Shown: positions 1-8,527 of the stretch, in pieces
Layout of the letters: every line of letters starts with the position of its first letter
How positions within the stretch are numbered: position 1 is the stretch's first letter
Origin: Coniferiporia sulphurascens
Lineage: Eukaryota; Basidiomycota; Agaricomycetes; Hymenochaetales; Hymenochaetaceae
Direction of reading: 5' to 3'
DNA length: 64,000 bases
NCBI GenBank assembly: GCA_002794785.1
Contig: NBBA01000003.1
Coordinates: 2,108,001 to 2,172,000, forward strand
Program-made: the position numbers and the translations under genes
Notes under the pieces: model-generated
Databases searched by the model: none
Seen by the model: the letters and a program-made list of their open reading frames with translations, nothing else
Told to the model about the DNA's origin: nothing

Positions 1-1007
1 GGGAGGTTAGCTGCAATCACTGCTAACTGGGTGTACGTCATTAGGGCTCCTGCTGGCACGACTTTTGCCGTGGCCTCGAGCTGAGCCAGAGTGATGGTTG
101 TGGCAACCATTGCCATGGTGGTTGGGGCTGGGGTGGTTCCTCCCACGTTGGTGGGAGTCTGCTGGGGGGCCATTTGCGGCCACGGGGCAGGGCGTGATGC
201 CAAGGAGGAGACCTGGTGAGTGAGGTTCCCCACATCAACTGAAAGCCGCTTGACAATGTCAGCCAGTGTTGAGATCTGTGAGTCAGGGGGAGTAGGTTGG
301 GCTTGAGCCTGCTGGTTAGTCCTTGTGCTGAAGGTAAACAGGGCTCTCATGGCAGAGGAGAAGGGTGTGCCGAGTGAGATTCTCGCACCCATCATTGACT
401 GGGCATACTCCTGTTCCGCTGCGCAGGTGGTGATGTGGTCTGGATCATCCTGATCTTGCATCCGGTACATTGTCGAGAGCATTTCATGGCTGAGGGCTGT
501 TAGTTTCCCCAGGAATGCTGCTGTCACCTGTATGACCGATGTGGAGCTGGCGGCCTTTTCGATGTTGGCCTTGAGGGTGTTGAGGGCCTTCTCTACATTT
601 GGTGCAAAGTCTGTCAGTGCTCAAACGAACTCTGAGGTGACCGGCTGGTTGCAAGGGGTCTCAGGGGATAGGACGTTGGCTCTGCGTTTGCCAGTCGACT
701 GGGGGGGAGTATGCGGGTTGTCCTGCATCTGGTCGTCGGTGTCTTGGTTGGCGGTTTGCCGGACCAAGGCGACATCGAGGGTGGTTTGGGTTCCTCTCTG
801 CAGCCACTCGTTTAGGTTGCCAAGGGGGGTGACTCCCGTTAGGTTGTCGTAGTCGGGGGCAGTTAGTCGTGCTGGTGGGGACAGCGAATGGCTTCGGGGG
901 GTGGTTGGCTACTGGCGGCAACCTGGGTTGGCCACGCCTGACACTGTAGAGCTAGCTGTGGAGAGGCCTGTGGGTCATAGTGGACGACCACCGAACTGAT
1001 CTGCCAT
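1..1007 (-). pseudogene. ORF1 (gag-like) N-terminal part of LINE-A copy X, broken
   Basis: ORF1 normally encodes the RNA-binding gag-like protein of the LINE ribonucleoprotein. The ATG at 1007-1005 opens MADQFGG and is followed by an in-frame TGA at codon 11. The remainder is recognisable only in shifting frames, by similarity to the same region at 31972-32570 (plus) and 15187-15505 (minus): a Pro/Ser/Thr-rich N-terminus, then a helical stretch with FAPNVERAL-like text. The left 300 bases match the alanine/proline-rich middle of ORF1 at 11251-11874. The zinc-knuckle part lies beyond the window edge. Not functional as read. Confidence 0.6.
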
Positions 1008-1063
1008 GGGGGAGTTTGAGCTGCCCACACTAGGGAGATGGTGGTGGTAAGAGGTCAAGAAGG
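1..1063 (-). mobile_element. LINE-A copy X, 5' part (runs off left edge)
   Basis: Minus-strand LINE whose 5' end (CCTTCTTGACC, reading leftwards from about 1063) abuts the RT gene of another LINE-A copy. The leader is about 57 nt, followed by the ORF1 start at 1007. The flank at 1064-1078 still reads as RT coding sequence (the WDT codons of host A), so X was probably inserted into that RT. Its 3' end and the other target duplication lie outside the window. The leader is nearly the same as that of host A at 22158. Confidence 0.75.
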
Positions 1064-2069
1064 GATGAGTGTCCCAGCAATGGTAGCCGGTTTGCCGCCT
1101 GGGCGGATGTAAATGGAGGGCCTCTGTCTTTGCTGGCTTGATGTTGAGACCAATTTGGCGGGAGAGGAGGTCGAGTTGCTGGTATGCCTGTGCAAGGGAT
1201 CGACAGTTAGCTGTAACTGAGGTGCCCATGCAGGTGATGAGGTGGTCATCGACATATGCTAGCAGTTGGGAGCCACACTGTTGGAAGCGCTGCATCACAA
1301 TGCCCGCAAAGATTGTCGATAGGATTGGTGAGACTGGTGACCCTTCTGTTCGTCATGAAGGAGAGACACCATGACACCATGTCTGGCGGGCATCCCATCT
1401 TCAACAGCTGGTGGTGGAGTCATCTTGGGTGCACTGAGTCAAAGAAGCCCTGAATGTCCACTGCTAGAATGGAACACACAAGGCCCTTCGCCTGGGCACC
1501 CTCAACGATCTGTAAAAGGTGCTGGGCAGCATCGTAGACCGAGTGGCCCTGATGTCCTCCATACTGGTTAGGTGGCAGCCAGTTCCTCGCATTTGCAAGG
1601 TACTGGAGCCGGTTAGCGATCATCTTTTCAAGTAACTTGCCTAAGGTTTCTTCAAGTGTGATGGGGCGATAGGAACAGGGGGAGAAGGGGTCCTTCTTAT
1701 TCAGCTTCCACAGCATTACGACTTTTGCTGTCTGCCAGCAGGCTGGGTGGTGGCCCAGCCGCAGGCAGTCGTTGAAAAGCGCAAGTACCTCGTCAGGATA
1801 GGTGTCAACCACCCATTTAAGGGGGCGATACCCAATCCCTGAAGGGCCCGGAGCCGATAAGTTGGAGGTGTCGGCCAGTGCGCCTGTGAGCTCGGAGAAG
1901 AGTAGTGGTGGCACAGCTGGAGTAGGAGGCAGGGGGCCGAGGCCCGCAGCTGGAAGGGGGGGGGGCAGCGGAAAGAAGGTTGAATGAAACAGCTCACCCT
2001 TTTCTTCGTTGGTCTGTGTGAATGTGCCATCTCCCTGCTTGAGCGAGGGGACTTGTGTTGGTCAGACAC
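1064..2069 (-). pseudogene. RT domain of host A ORF2, broken
   Basis: Reverse transcriptase palm and fingers of a LINE. From the right, the segment 1914-1420 reads SGIGYRPLKWVV, the KLNKKDPFSP finger motif, LEETLGKLLEKMIANRLQ and QGFFDSVHPR. The catalytic AYVDDHL motif lies in the next segment (near 1250). Between them about 25 codons (the FDGTTLPT to GTPQ stretch of relatives) are missing, leaving GSPVSPILST-like text out of phase near 1330. The gene is cut by element X at 1064 and by the copia element at 2069. Family A differs from family B in the text after YVDD (TSVTANCRSLAQAYQQLD). Confidence 0.75.
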
Positions 2070-2326
2070 TCTTAAAATCTACACACGTTGTAGTAGATAA
2101 TGAGGTGCAGTGGTGGTGTTCAGGCAAGGTGGGTTATCAGCGTAAACCGATGATATTTCTAGGGGGAGACCAGCTCCCCTTATATACATGTTCCATGAGC
2201 TAGTATTACTATAACTATCTAGCTCCTATATCGTATGGCGTTATCGTTGCGTTATCGTTCACTTAGTAAGGTGGTTGTTCATATGACCACCTTTATATTT
2301 AGTACGTCAGTTATATTTATTTAATA
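2070..2326 (-). repeat. 3' LTR of the copia element
   Basis: 257 bp, alignable without gaps to 7251-7507 with five transitions (positions 2142, 2189, 2195, 2240 and 2255). Read on the element strand it begins TATTAAA and ends TTTAAGA: an imperfect inverted terminus, not the usual TG...CA. The boundary is fixed by the GACAC duplication and by the host sequence continuing outside. Confidence 0.93.
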
Positions 2327-2335
2327 CTCCCCTTC
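2327..2335 (-). other. Polypurine tract of the copia element
   Basis: The element strand reads GAAGGGGAG immediately before the 3' LTR. This is the expected plus-strand primer. It overlaps the pol stop codon (TGA at 2336-2334), so no spacer remains between coding sequence and tract. Confidence 0.8.
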
Positions 2336-5300
2336 AAACTTTTACTAGGCAGAGTAGACTCGTAAAACGTTTGATTAATTCTATTGTTAGCGCTTTCGTC
2401 ATAATATCAGCTTTTTGCTGTCCAGTTGGAATATATGAAACTGATATGGTTTCATTTTCAATATAATCTTGTAAGAAATCTTTTCTTATGTCAATATGTT
2501 TCGTTCTTTGCATATATTTTTGTTCTGTTGAATTTACTATCGTTATGGCTGCTTGATTATCACATAATATTTTCGTAGGTGTATCCAAGGTCTGCAGTAC
2601 CTCTTCAACAAGTCTTCTTAGCCATATTGCTTCTTTTACTCCATGAGTTAAAGCTTGTAATTCAGCTTCGCATACTGATAGTGACACTAATTCTTGTTTT
2701 TTACTTGACCAGGATGTCGTTGCGTTTCCTATTTGGAATATATATCCTGATATAGCTTTATGTCCTTCTTGTGTCATTCCGTCAGCGTCGGTATATCCGA
2801 TTAACTCGATTGGTTCTTTTCCTCCGAGTATTAACCAATAATCGTTCGTTCCTTTTAGATATTTGAAACAATGTTTTACTGCATTGTAATGTTCAATACT
2901 AGGTTTATTCAAATGCCTAGCAAATTGACCTGTTGCGAATGATATGTCAGGTCTCGTACAATCTGCTGCATATTGTAATGCTCCAACCATGTTCATATAT
3001 GGTATTTGATTCATGAAGTTTAATTCTTCATTAGTTGGATTTTCAAGTGATTTTAACACTTGACCAGGTGTCATTGGTGTTCGTACTGTTGCAGTGTCTT
3101 TTAATTTATATTTTTCTATTATATTATCAATATAATGTTTTTGTCTTAATTTTATAATTCTTTCATCTCGATTTCTTTCGATTTCAATGCCGAGTAACCA
3201 ATGTATATCGTTTCCGTCAGTAAATTTTACATGTTTTCCAATTTCGTCTTTAAAGGCTTTTATTATTAATAAATTTAAGCCACATATCGTTATGTCGTCA
3301 ACATGTATGAAAAGTATTAGAATTGTTTTTCCTTTTTCTTTTCTTAGGAATACTGCGTTGTCTTGGACTGCTCGTGTTAGTCCTATTCCGATTAATATTT
3401 CAGATAATTTTTTATACCATCGTCTGCCTGCTTGTTTTAATCCGTATAAGGCTTTGTTTAATTTTAAAACTTGTCCAGGTTTTATTGTGATTAAATTTCC
3501 TGGTGGTGGTTTTATGTATATATTTTCGTCTTTTTCTAATTCACCATATAGGTAAGCTGATTTTATATCGATTTGGTGAATTTCGTAATTGTTTGTTGCA
3601 CTCCAACTTAATATAGTTCTTACTGTAGCTAGACGTGCTACTGGAGCGAATGTATCGTTTGAGTAGTAGTCTATGCCTTCTTTCTGGGCAAATCCTTGAA
3701 CTACTAGTCTTGCTTTGTAACGTTCGATTTCTCCGTTTGCTAATCTTTTTGTTTTGTAAACAAATCTTGTTCCGATTATATTTGCTTCTTTTGGTGGATC
3801 AATGATTTTCCATGTAGATCTTTCGATTAACGTTTTTATTTCTTCTTTCATTGCCGTGATCCACTGATTTGCGTCGATTCTATTGATCGCTTGTTGATAT
3901 GAATTTGGATCGCCTATTAATTCTGTATTGAATTGATTAAATTCCGTAAGATAAGCTACTGTATTTTGTTCATCAAAATTTAGACCTAATGATCGTTTTG
4001 TTGGTTTAATAGTTCTTATTGGTCTTTCATTTGTTAATTCTTTTATTTGTTCATTTTGTTTTTCTGTTATATTCTCCCCTTCAATTTTAGATGGTGGAGA
4101 ATCTAAAAATTGTAAATTTCGTTCAACTGTGATTTTTCTGTTGTGATAGGTTCTATGACCTTTACTTTCTTCATCAAATCCTAACCATTGTGCATATATT
4201 CCTTTTGGTTGTAATTTATTTACGTCTTCTTGTTTTATTATGCAATATTGGCTGAATTCTTTTAAATCATCTATATTGTAATTTTTGTTATATCGTTTAA
4301 AATATGGTGTTTTAAATTCAATAGCGCTCTTTGGCATTCTATTGTAAACATAAGTACTGTATTTTACAGCTTCTCCCCATAAACTGGGTGGTAATTTTGC
4401 TTGTAGCAGATTTACTCGTGTATTATTTAAAATTGTTTGATGTGATCGTTCTGCTACTCCGTTTTGTTGTGGTGTATCATGAACAGTCAGCTTTCGTACT
4501 GTTCCATGTTTTTCTAAATATTCAGTGAATTGTTTACTTAAAAACACTGTATCGTTATCGCTTTGTGATATTTTTATTTTTATATTAAATTGTGTATTGA
4601 GCATAGTAGCCCAAGTCGTATAAGCATTTAAGCCCTCATCTTTTGTTTTTAATAAAATCATTTTTATCCATCTTGTAGCATCGTCTACAAGTGTTAGAAG
4701 ATATTTATATCCTCCTATAGCATGTGTGGATGCAGGACCCCATATGTCCATATGTATGTGATCGCCGAATTTTTTGGCTAACTTTGAAATATGTAATTTT
4801 GGGATTTGCATTTTTTTTATATTTGCTTGTATGCAGATTGTGCATTGAGTTTCGTCGTAATTTGATATTTTATTATTTGTAATTTGATCTTCTTTTAATA
4901 ATTGTTTTATGTAAGCATAACTTATATGCCCGAGTTTTTTGTGAAGTTCAAATAATGTTACATTTTTTGTAGCCGCTTGTACATCATTGTTAAATATACT
5001 ATACAATCCATTTGTATTTTTAATTTTTCCGCATAAAGATCCATTAGGATACTTTATTGTGCATTCATTTTTTTTATAAATAAATTCGTAACCGTCTTGA
5101 CATAGAAGTCCTTGAGAGACTAATGTCATATTCATTTTAGGATTGTAGTATACGTTTGATAGTTTTATGACACTTACCGAGTGTCCGCTGGGAATGTAAA
5201 GCTTAAGATCCCCTACTATGTTTGCCATAAACGTTGTTTTATTGGCGGCTGTTATCGTGATCATGTCGGTTTTATATGTATTTCGTAATCGATTTAAATA

Positions 5301-5828
5301 TGGTGTTAAATGTATCATTGCACCAGTGTCAATTATATCCATTGAGGAATAAATATTGTTAGCAATTTTTTCTGTTGTTATAACGTTAATGCTTACGTCG
5401 AAATTGTTGCTATCCACGTCTTCCATGGCGCTATCGTAGTTTCCTACTTTGTCAAGGAAGTCGTTATAAGAATATATTGGGAATTCTCCCATGTCGAAAT
5501 CGTTATTGTCGACTTCGGTTATGAAGGCGCCAATTTCGCCTTGGCCGATTACAGCACTTAGTTCGATTTGAGAGCTCGATGCGATATTTGTTGCTGCTGC
5601 TGCTGCGGTATGTTTAGCCTGGGCCGCACTTGCCCCAGTTGATGTCGGTGCCGCTGACGCACCCATTTCCTTCCCTTTTCCTTTGTCGTCGTTCGTGTCC
5701 TCTTTTTTCTTCTGAGCTGCCTTCGTCCATTCCGTTTTTGGCGCCCAGCAGTCTCGACTAAAGTGCCCTAGTTTGTTACAATTATAGCACTTAATAACAT
5801 GTGATTGTTGGTTAGGGGAATATCCCCC
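2334..5828 (-). pseudogene. pol: Copia Pol: protease, integrase, RT, RNase H
   Basis: In frame with gag, so the parental element had one gag-pol reading frame of about 1615 codons. Counting from the ATG at 5666: aspartic protease motif DTGA at 113-116; GAG-pre-integrase HX...H/CTIC zinc finger about 242-278; integrase core with HMDIWG (D306), SDND (D370) and NGVAERSHQ (E406), giving D-X35-E; copia RT from about 600 (WKIIDPP, KARLVVQGF, QIDIKSAYLYGELE) with the catalytic VDD at 789-791; RNase H with YTDADG, CEAELQAL and KADIMTKAL at the end. Beyond the two upstream TGA codons there is no break, so this 1110-residue stretch is intact. Confidence 0.93.
5748..5789 (-). other. CCHC zinc knuckle of copia Gag
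   Basis: Encodes CYNCNKLGHFSRDC, a perfect CX2CX4HX4C nucleocapsid knuckle in the same frame as gag and pol. It lies between the second premature TGA (5831-5829) and the protease region. Confidence 0.9.
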
Positions 5829-5876
5829 TCATCCTCGTCCTCGCATATATCCGCCACGGCCCCTATAGCCGCGACC

Positions 5877-7181
5877 TCATGATTGTACTCCGCGGCTGTT
5901 ACTGCGTCCGCGGCCCCTAAAATAGGGGTGATTCCGCTCGTCCTTGGGCAGGTGGTTAGCCGCCGCTCCTGTTCTCTGATGATTTTTACACCACCCCTCA
6001 AAGGCGTTTCTCAGTGCCGTTAGCAAAAATTGAGGGGTTAGTTCAATTTCATCTTTGTCTGGATTTGTTTCGTTTATTGTTTTAATATATAACTCACTCT
6101 GCATGAGTACGTATTGATATTGTTCGGGCGTTGCCCTCGTAATAGCCGATATATATGTCGACTCTGAAACTTTTACCCCTTGGGCTATGAGTTCCTCGTA
6201 TTTATTGCTGAGGTTATCGAGCGTTCCATCGAAATGGCTGACATGACCTCTGATATCAAAAAGGGCAGCCTCATTAAAGCCCTTTGTAATTGTTGTCTGG
6301 ACATTATATCGTCCGTCAAGCGCTTTGAGTAGTGCTGGAATATCTTTAGAGAAATTAAGATAATAAGCCAGTATTTTGTCAGGCATAGTGCGCATAATGC
6401 CATTATATAAAGTGCTTGATATACCAGCCTCTCCAGTTCCTGGGGAGTTAATGAGCAAGTTACCATAACCTGCACTCTCGATTGCACTTCGGACTCTGTA
6501 GTTCCAGAGTTTGTAGTTTCTGTGCCCGTCGAGTTTCTCAATTCCGTCGAAGAATTTCTGGAGTTCCACGAGTTTAGTTGCCATACTCGGTTCATCTTCC
6601 TCAGTATCGTTAGCGTCTGAATCGTCAGGATCAGATGGTTCTGATGGCTCACGTGATGGGTTATTTTTGGATTCTTCGGAGTTTTCTTCTTCGTTATCTT
6701 GTTTTTTATCGTCATCTTCTTTTTTATCGCTTTCTTCTTCTGGCTTAATATAAGGGTTATCAATTTTAAATTGTGCTTTTTCATTTGGATCTGATATGCC
6801 CAAATACGTACTTATTTGGTATCTGATTTCGGATGATTTTCCTTGATCTGATATTCCTAAATCTTTAGCGTGATTCGTTAGTTCCAATTTATAGTCAGTT
6901 CTTATTATTAATTTTTCGTCTTTGGTAGAATTATCATACCTGTTTATCCGATCTTGTATTTGTTGTTCTGTTCCGTTAATAGGTATATGTCTTAGGTTAC
7001 ATTGGAGTATTAGGTCGACTAACCTTTTGCTATCTTTAGCTTTTTGAATTTTTTCTTCGAGTTCTTCAATCGTTGATGACTGTGTGTACATTATTTTTAA
7101 TTCGTTAGCAGTGATTCGTAATCCTGATAATTTTTGCAAATGTGTTTGCTCACGAGTGTTTGGTTTCTGTCCATCAGACAT
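5877..7181 (-). pseudogene. gag: Copia Gag region, ended by a CGA-to-TGA nonsense codon
   Basis: Capsid-like part of the polyprotein. The first ATG of the frame is at 7181 (MSDGQKPN); the frame is open upstream to 7196 but only from a TTG. The N-terminal 130 residues look like a helical SAP-like region. An acidic, lysine-rich stretch follows (EEESDKKEDDDKKQ). Then comes a UBN2-type copia Gag domain (LDGHRNYKLWNYRVRSAI through YNVQTTI), and an Arg-Gly-rich end. TGA at 5879-5877 interrupts that RG-rich tract; the same frame continues through the RG repeats, a second TGA (5831-5829), the zinc knuckle and pol. Both stops are one C-to-T away from CGA. About 434 residues before the stop. Confidence 0.85.
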
Positions 7182-7237
7182 AGTTTCGTTATTCAAGGAT
7201 GTATATGATCGTTAATCGTTTCGTTAGTTATAGAGTC

Positions 7238-7250
7238 AAGGCTCATAACC
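7238..7250 (-). other. Primer-binding site, internal (anticodon-arm) type, initiator tRNA-Met
   Basis: Directly inside the 5' LTR, the plus strand reads AAGGCTCATAACC. This is the anticodon arm of an initiator tRNA-Met around the CAT anticodon; the yeast iMet arm has AGGGCUCAUAACC. Priming by a tRNA fragment cut in the anticodon stem is known for Drosophila copia. The fragment's 3' end would abut the LTR exactly. Confidence 0.7.
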
Positions 7251-7507
7251 TCTTAAAATCTACACACGTTGTAGTAGATAATGAGGTGCAGTGGTGGTGT
7301 TCAGGCAAGGTGGGTTATCAGCATAAACCGATGATATTTCTAGGGGGAGACCAGCTCCCCTTATATACACGTTCCGTGAGCTAGTATTACTATAACTATC
7401 TAGCTCCTATATCGTATGGCATTATCGTTGCGTTACCGTTCACTTAGTAAGGTGGTTGTTCATATGACCACCTTTATATTTAGTACGTCAGTTATATTTA
7501 TTTAATA
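7251..7507 (-). repeat. 5' LTR of the copia element
   Basis: The same 257 bp as the left LTR. As the upstream LTR for minus-strand transcription it supplies the promoter. Host LINE-A sequence resumes at 7508 with the duplicated GACAC. Confidence 0.93.
7361..7367 (-). promoter_or_regulatory. TATA box in the 5' LTR
   Basis: The minus strand reads TATATAAGGGGAGC. A start site about 25-30 bases downstream (about 7330-7340) would give a transcript whose leader runs through the primer-binding site to the Gag ATG at 7181. The same motif lies at 2180-2186 in the other LTR. Confidence 0.6.
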
Positions 7508-7512
7508 GACAC

Positions 7513-7665
7513 CGAGACCTTGTTTGGCCCACGACCAGATGTTAGAGGGATCGGCCTCTGATGCCTGTTCTGAGTAGTAAGTCCGCTTCGCAGCTCAGAT
7601 GCCTCGCTTGAAAGCACGCCTTGCTGCTGATTTTGCGGTTGGGGTTTGTGCACTGTGGATCGCAT
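7513..7665 (-). pseudogene. EN-RT linker of host A ORF2 (small remnant)
   Basis: The minus strand encodes AARRAFKRGI, a stop, then AAKRTYYSEQASEADPSN and IWSWAKQGLG, which match the linker before RT in all LINE copies. It follows ORF1 directly, with the whole EN domain missing, so host A has a deletion of roughly 2 kb at about 7665-7680. The copia element splits it from its RT at 2069. Confidence 0.75.
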
Positions 7666-8525
7666 TCAGTAAGTCCTGGCAGTTGGTCGGAAGTGCTTCT
7701 TCTTCGGGCAGGTGGGAAGGGTGGCAGGGTGGTCGCCCTGGCAGTTAGCACAGTGGCGGGGATGGGGGCAGGCATCTCCTTCGACCGCGTCATTTGCACA
7801 GTACATGCACAACTTATGATGGTTGGCTGTCAGGTGCTGACCAGCACATTCGGCACAACAAGCCTGGGCTTGGCAGCCCTTCTTTCCATGCCCGAGTCCT
7901 TGGCAGCGCTCACACTGGGTGAGGCCAGGCCGGACCGGTGGGACCAAGAGGCGGAGAGAGGATCCGAAAAGGTATACCCTGTTCCTCTTGAGGAGGCATG
8001 CTCGGGTTTGCCCATCTGGGTCAACAAAGGTGAAAGATACCAGACATGTCTTCAGAAGAGGGAGCTTCTCTGGTAGCATCGTGTAATGTGGTGCCACCAC
8101 GAAGTCGAGGTGGCAGAGGGAGGGGTTTTGTCGGACCTCCTCTAGGAGGGTCGCTTCGGTGATTGGGTGGGGGTTTTGCCCGAAGAAAACGTCCGTGCAG
8201 GGCACCATGGAGATGCGCAGCGTCGATCTGGGGCATACTCTGGAAGGGGTCAGTTGGAATCGGTCTGAGACAGGCTGATCCGCTGGGCAGGCTAGGCATC
8301 GATCATGCATGTACTTCGTGAACACATCCGCATGGCGATCAATGATTGCCGATGTGGTGGGGGTGGAGGAGGCTGGCCTTTCTGCAAAGGTGGTCACCAG
8401 GTTGCCCTTTGCATTGAACTTGGAGGACAACACAGTGACTGCATCAGCAGTAGGCAGGGCCTGGAAGAAACCCCGGGCCAATTCAGTGAGGGAGGTGCCT
8501 GACTTACACATAGCAGCAGGTGCAA
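7666..8525 (-). pseudogene. Host A ORF1, C-terminal half with three zinc knuckles
   Basis: Gag-like ORF1 protein part. After removing LINE a the frame continues in phase from the middle piece at 11251. Visible: LPTADAVTVLSSKFNAKGNLVTTF, TPSRVCPRSTLRISMVPC, then zinc knuckles CERCQGLGHGKKGC (CX2CX4HX4C), CAECAGQHLTANHHKLC and CANCQGDHPATLPTC (CX2CX3HX6C). It ends after CPKKKHFRPTAR, where the deletion joins it out of frame to ORF2 linker sequence. The end of ORF1 and the ORF1/ORF2 overlap are lost. Confidence 0.85.
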
Positions 8526-8527
8526 TG

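Larger units (their letters stand above)
2070..7507 (-). mobile_element. Complete Ty1/copia LTR retrotransposon
   Basis: A 5438-bp element on the minus strand, with 257-bp LTRs at both ends, a 5-bp target duplication GACAC (2065-2069 and 7508-7512), a primer-binding site next to the 5' LTR, a polypurine tract next to the 3' LTR, and one gag-pol frame in the order protease, integrase, RT, RNase H (Ty1/copia order). It sits in the EN-RT linker of host A. It is markedly AT-rich beside the GC-rich LINEs. Two in-frame TGA codons break the polyprotein. The LTRs differ at 5 of 257 positions, so insertion is fairly recent. Confidence 0.95.

Noticed and set aside
41..256. Many short Pro/Ser/Arg-rich open frames opposite or out of frame with the LINE ORFs
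   Set aside because: GC-rich LINE coding sequence leaves long open antisense frames; they match no family and shift between copies.
2051..2070. TGTTGG at 2055-2060 as a canonical TG start of the copia LTR
   Set aside because: The other LTR lacks this sequence, and it belongs to the host LINE linker. GACAC duplicates define the end at 2070.
7241..7250. A tRNA-Met gene near the copia 5' LTR
   Set aside because: Only the anticodon arm is present; no acceptor, D or T arm flanks it. It is the primer-binding site.
8309..8525. N-terminal extension of the long open frame ending at 10906
   Set aside because: These codons are antisense to host A ORF1 and precede the target duplication of LINE a. The coding fragment starts inside RT at about 8528.
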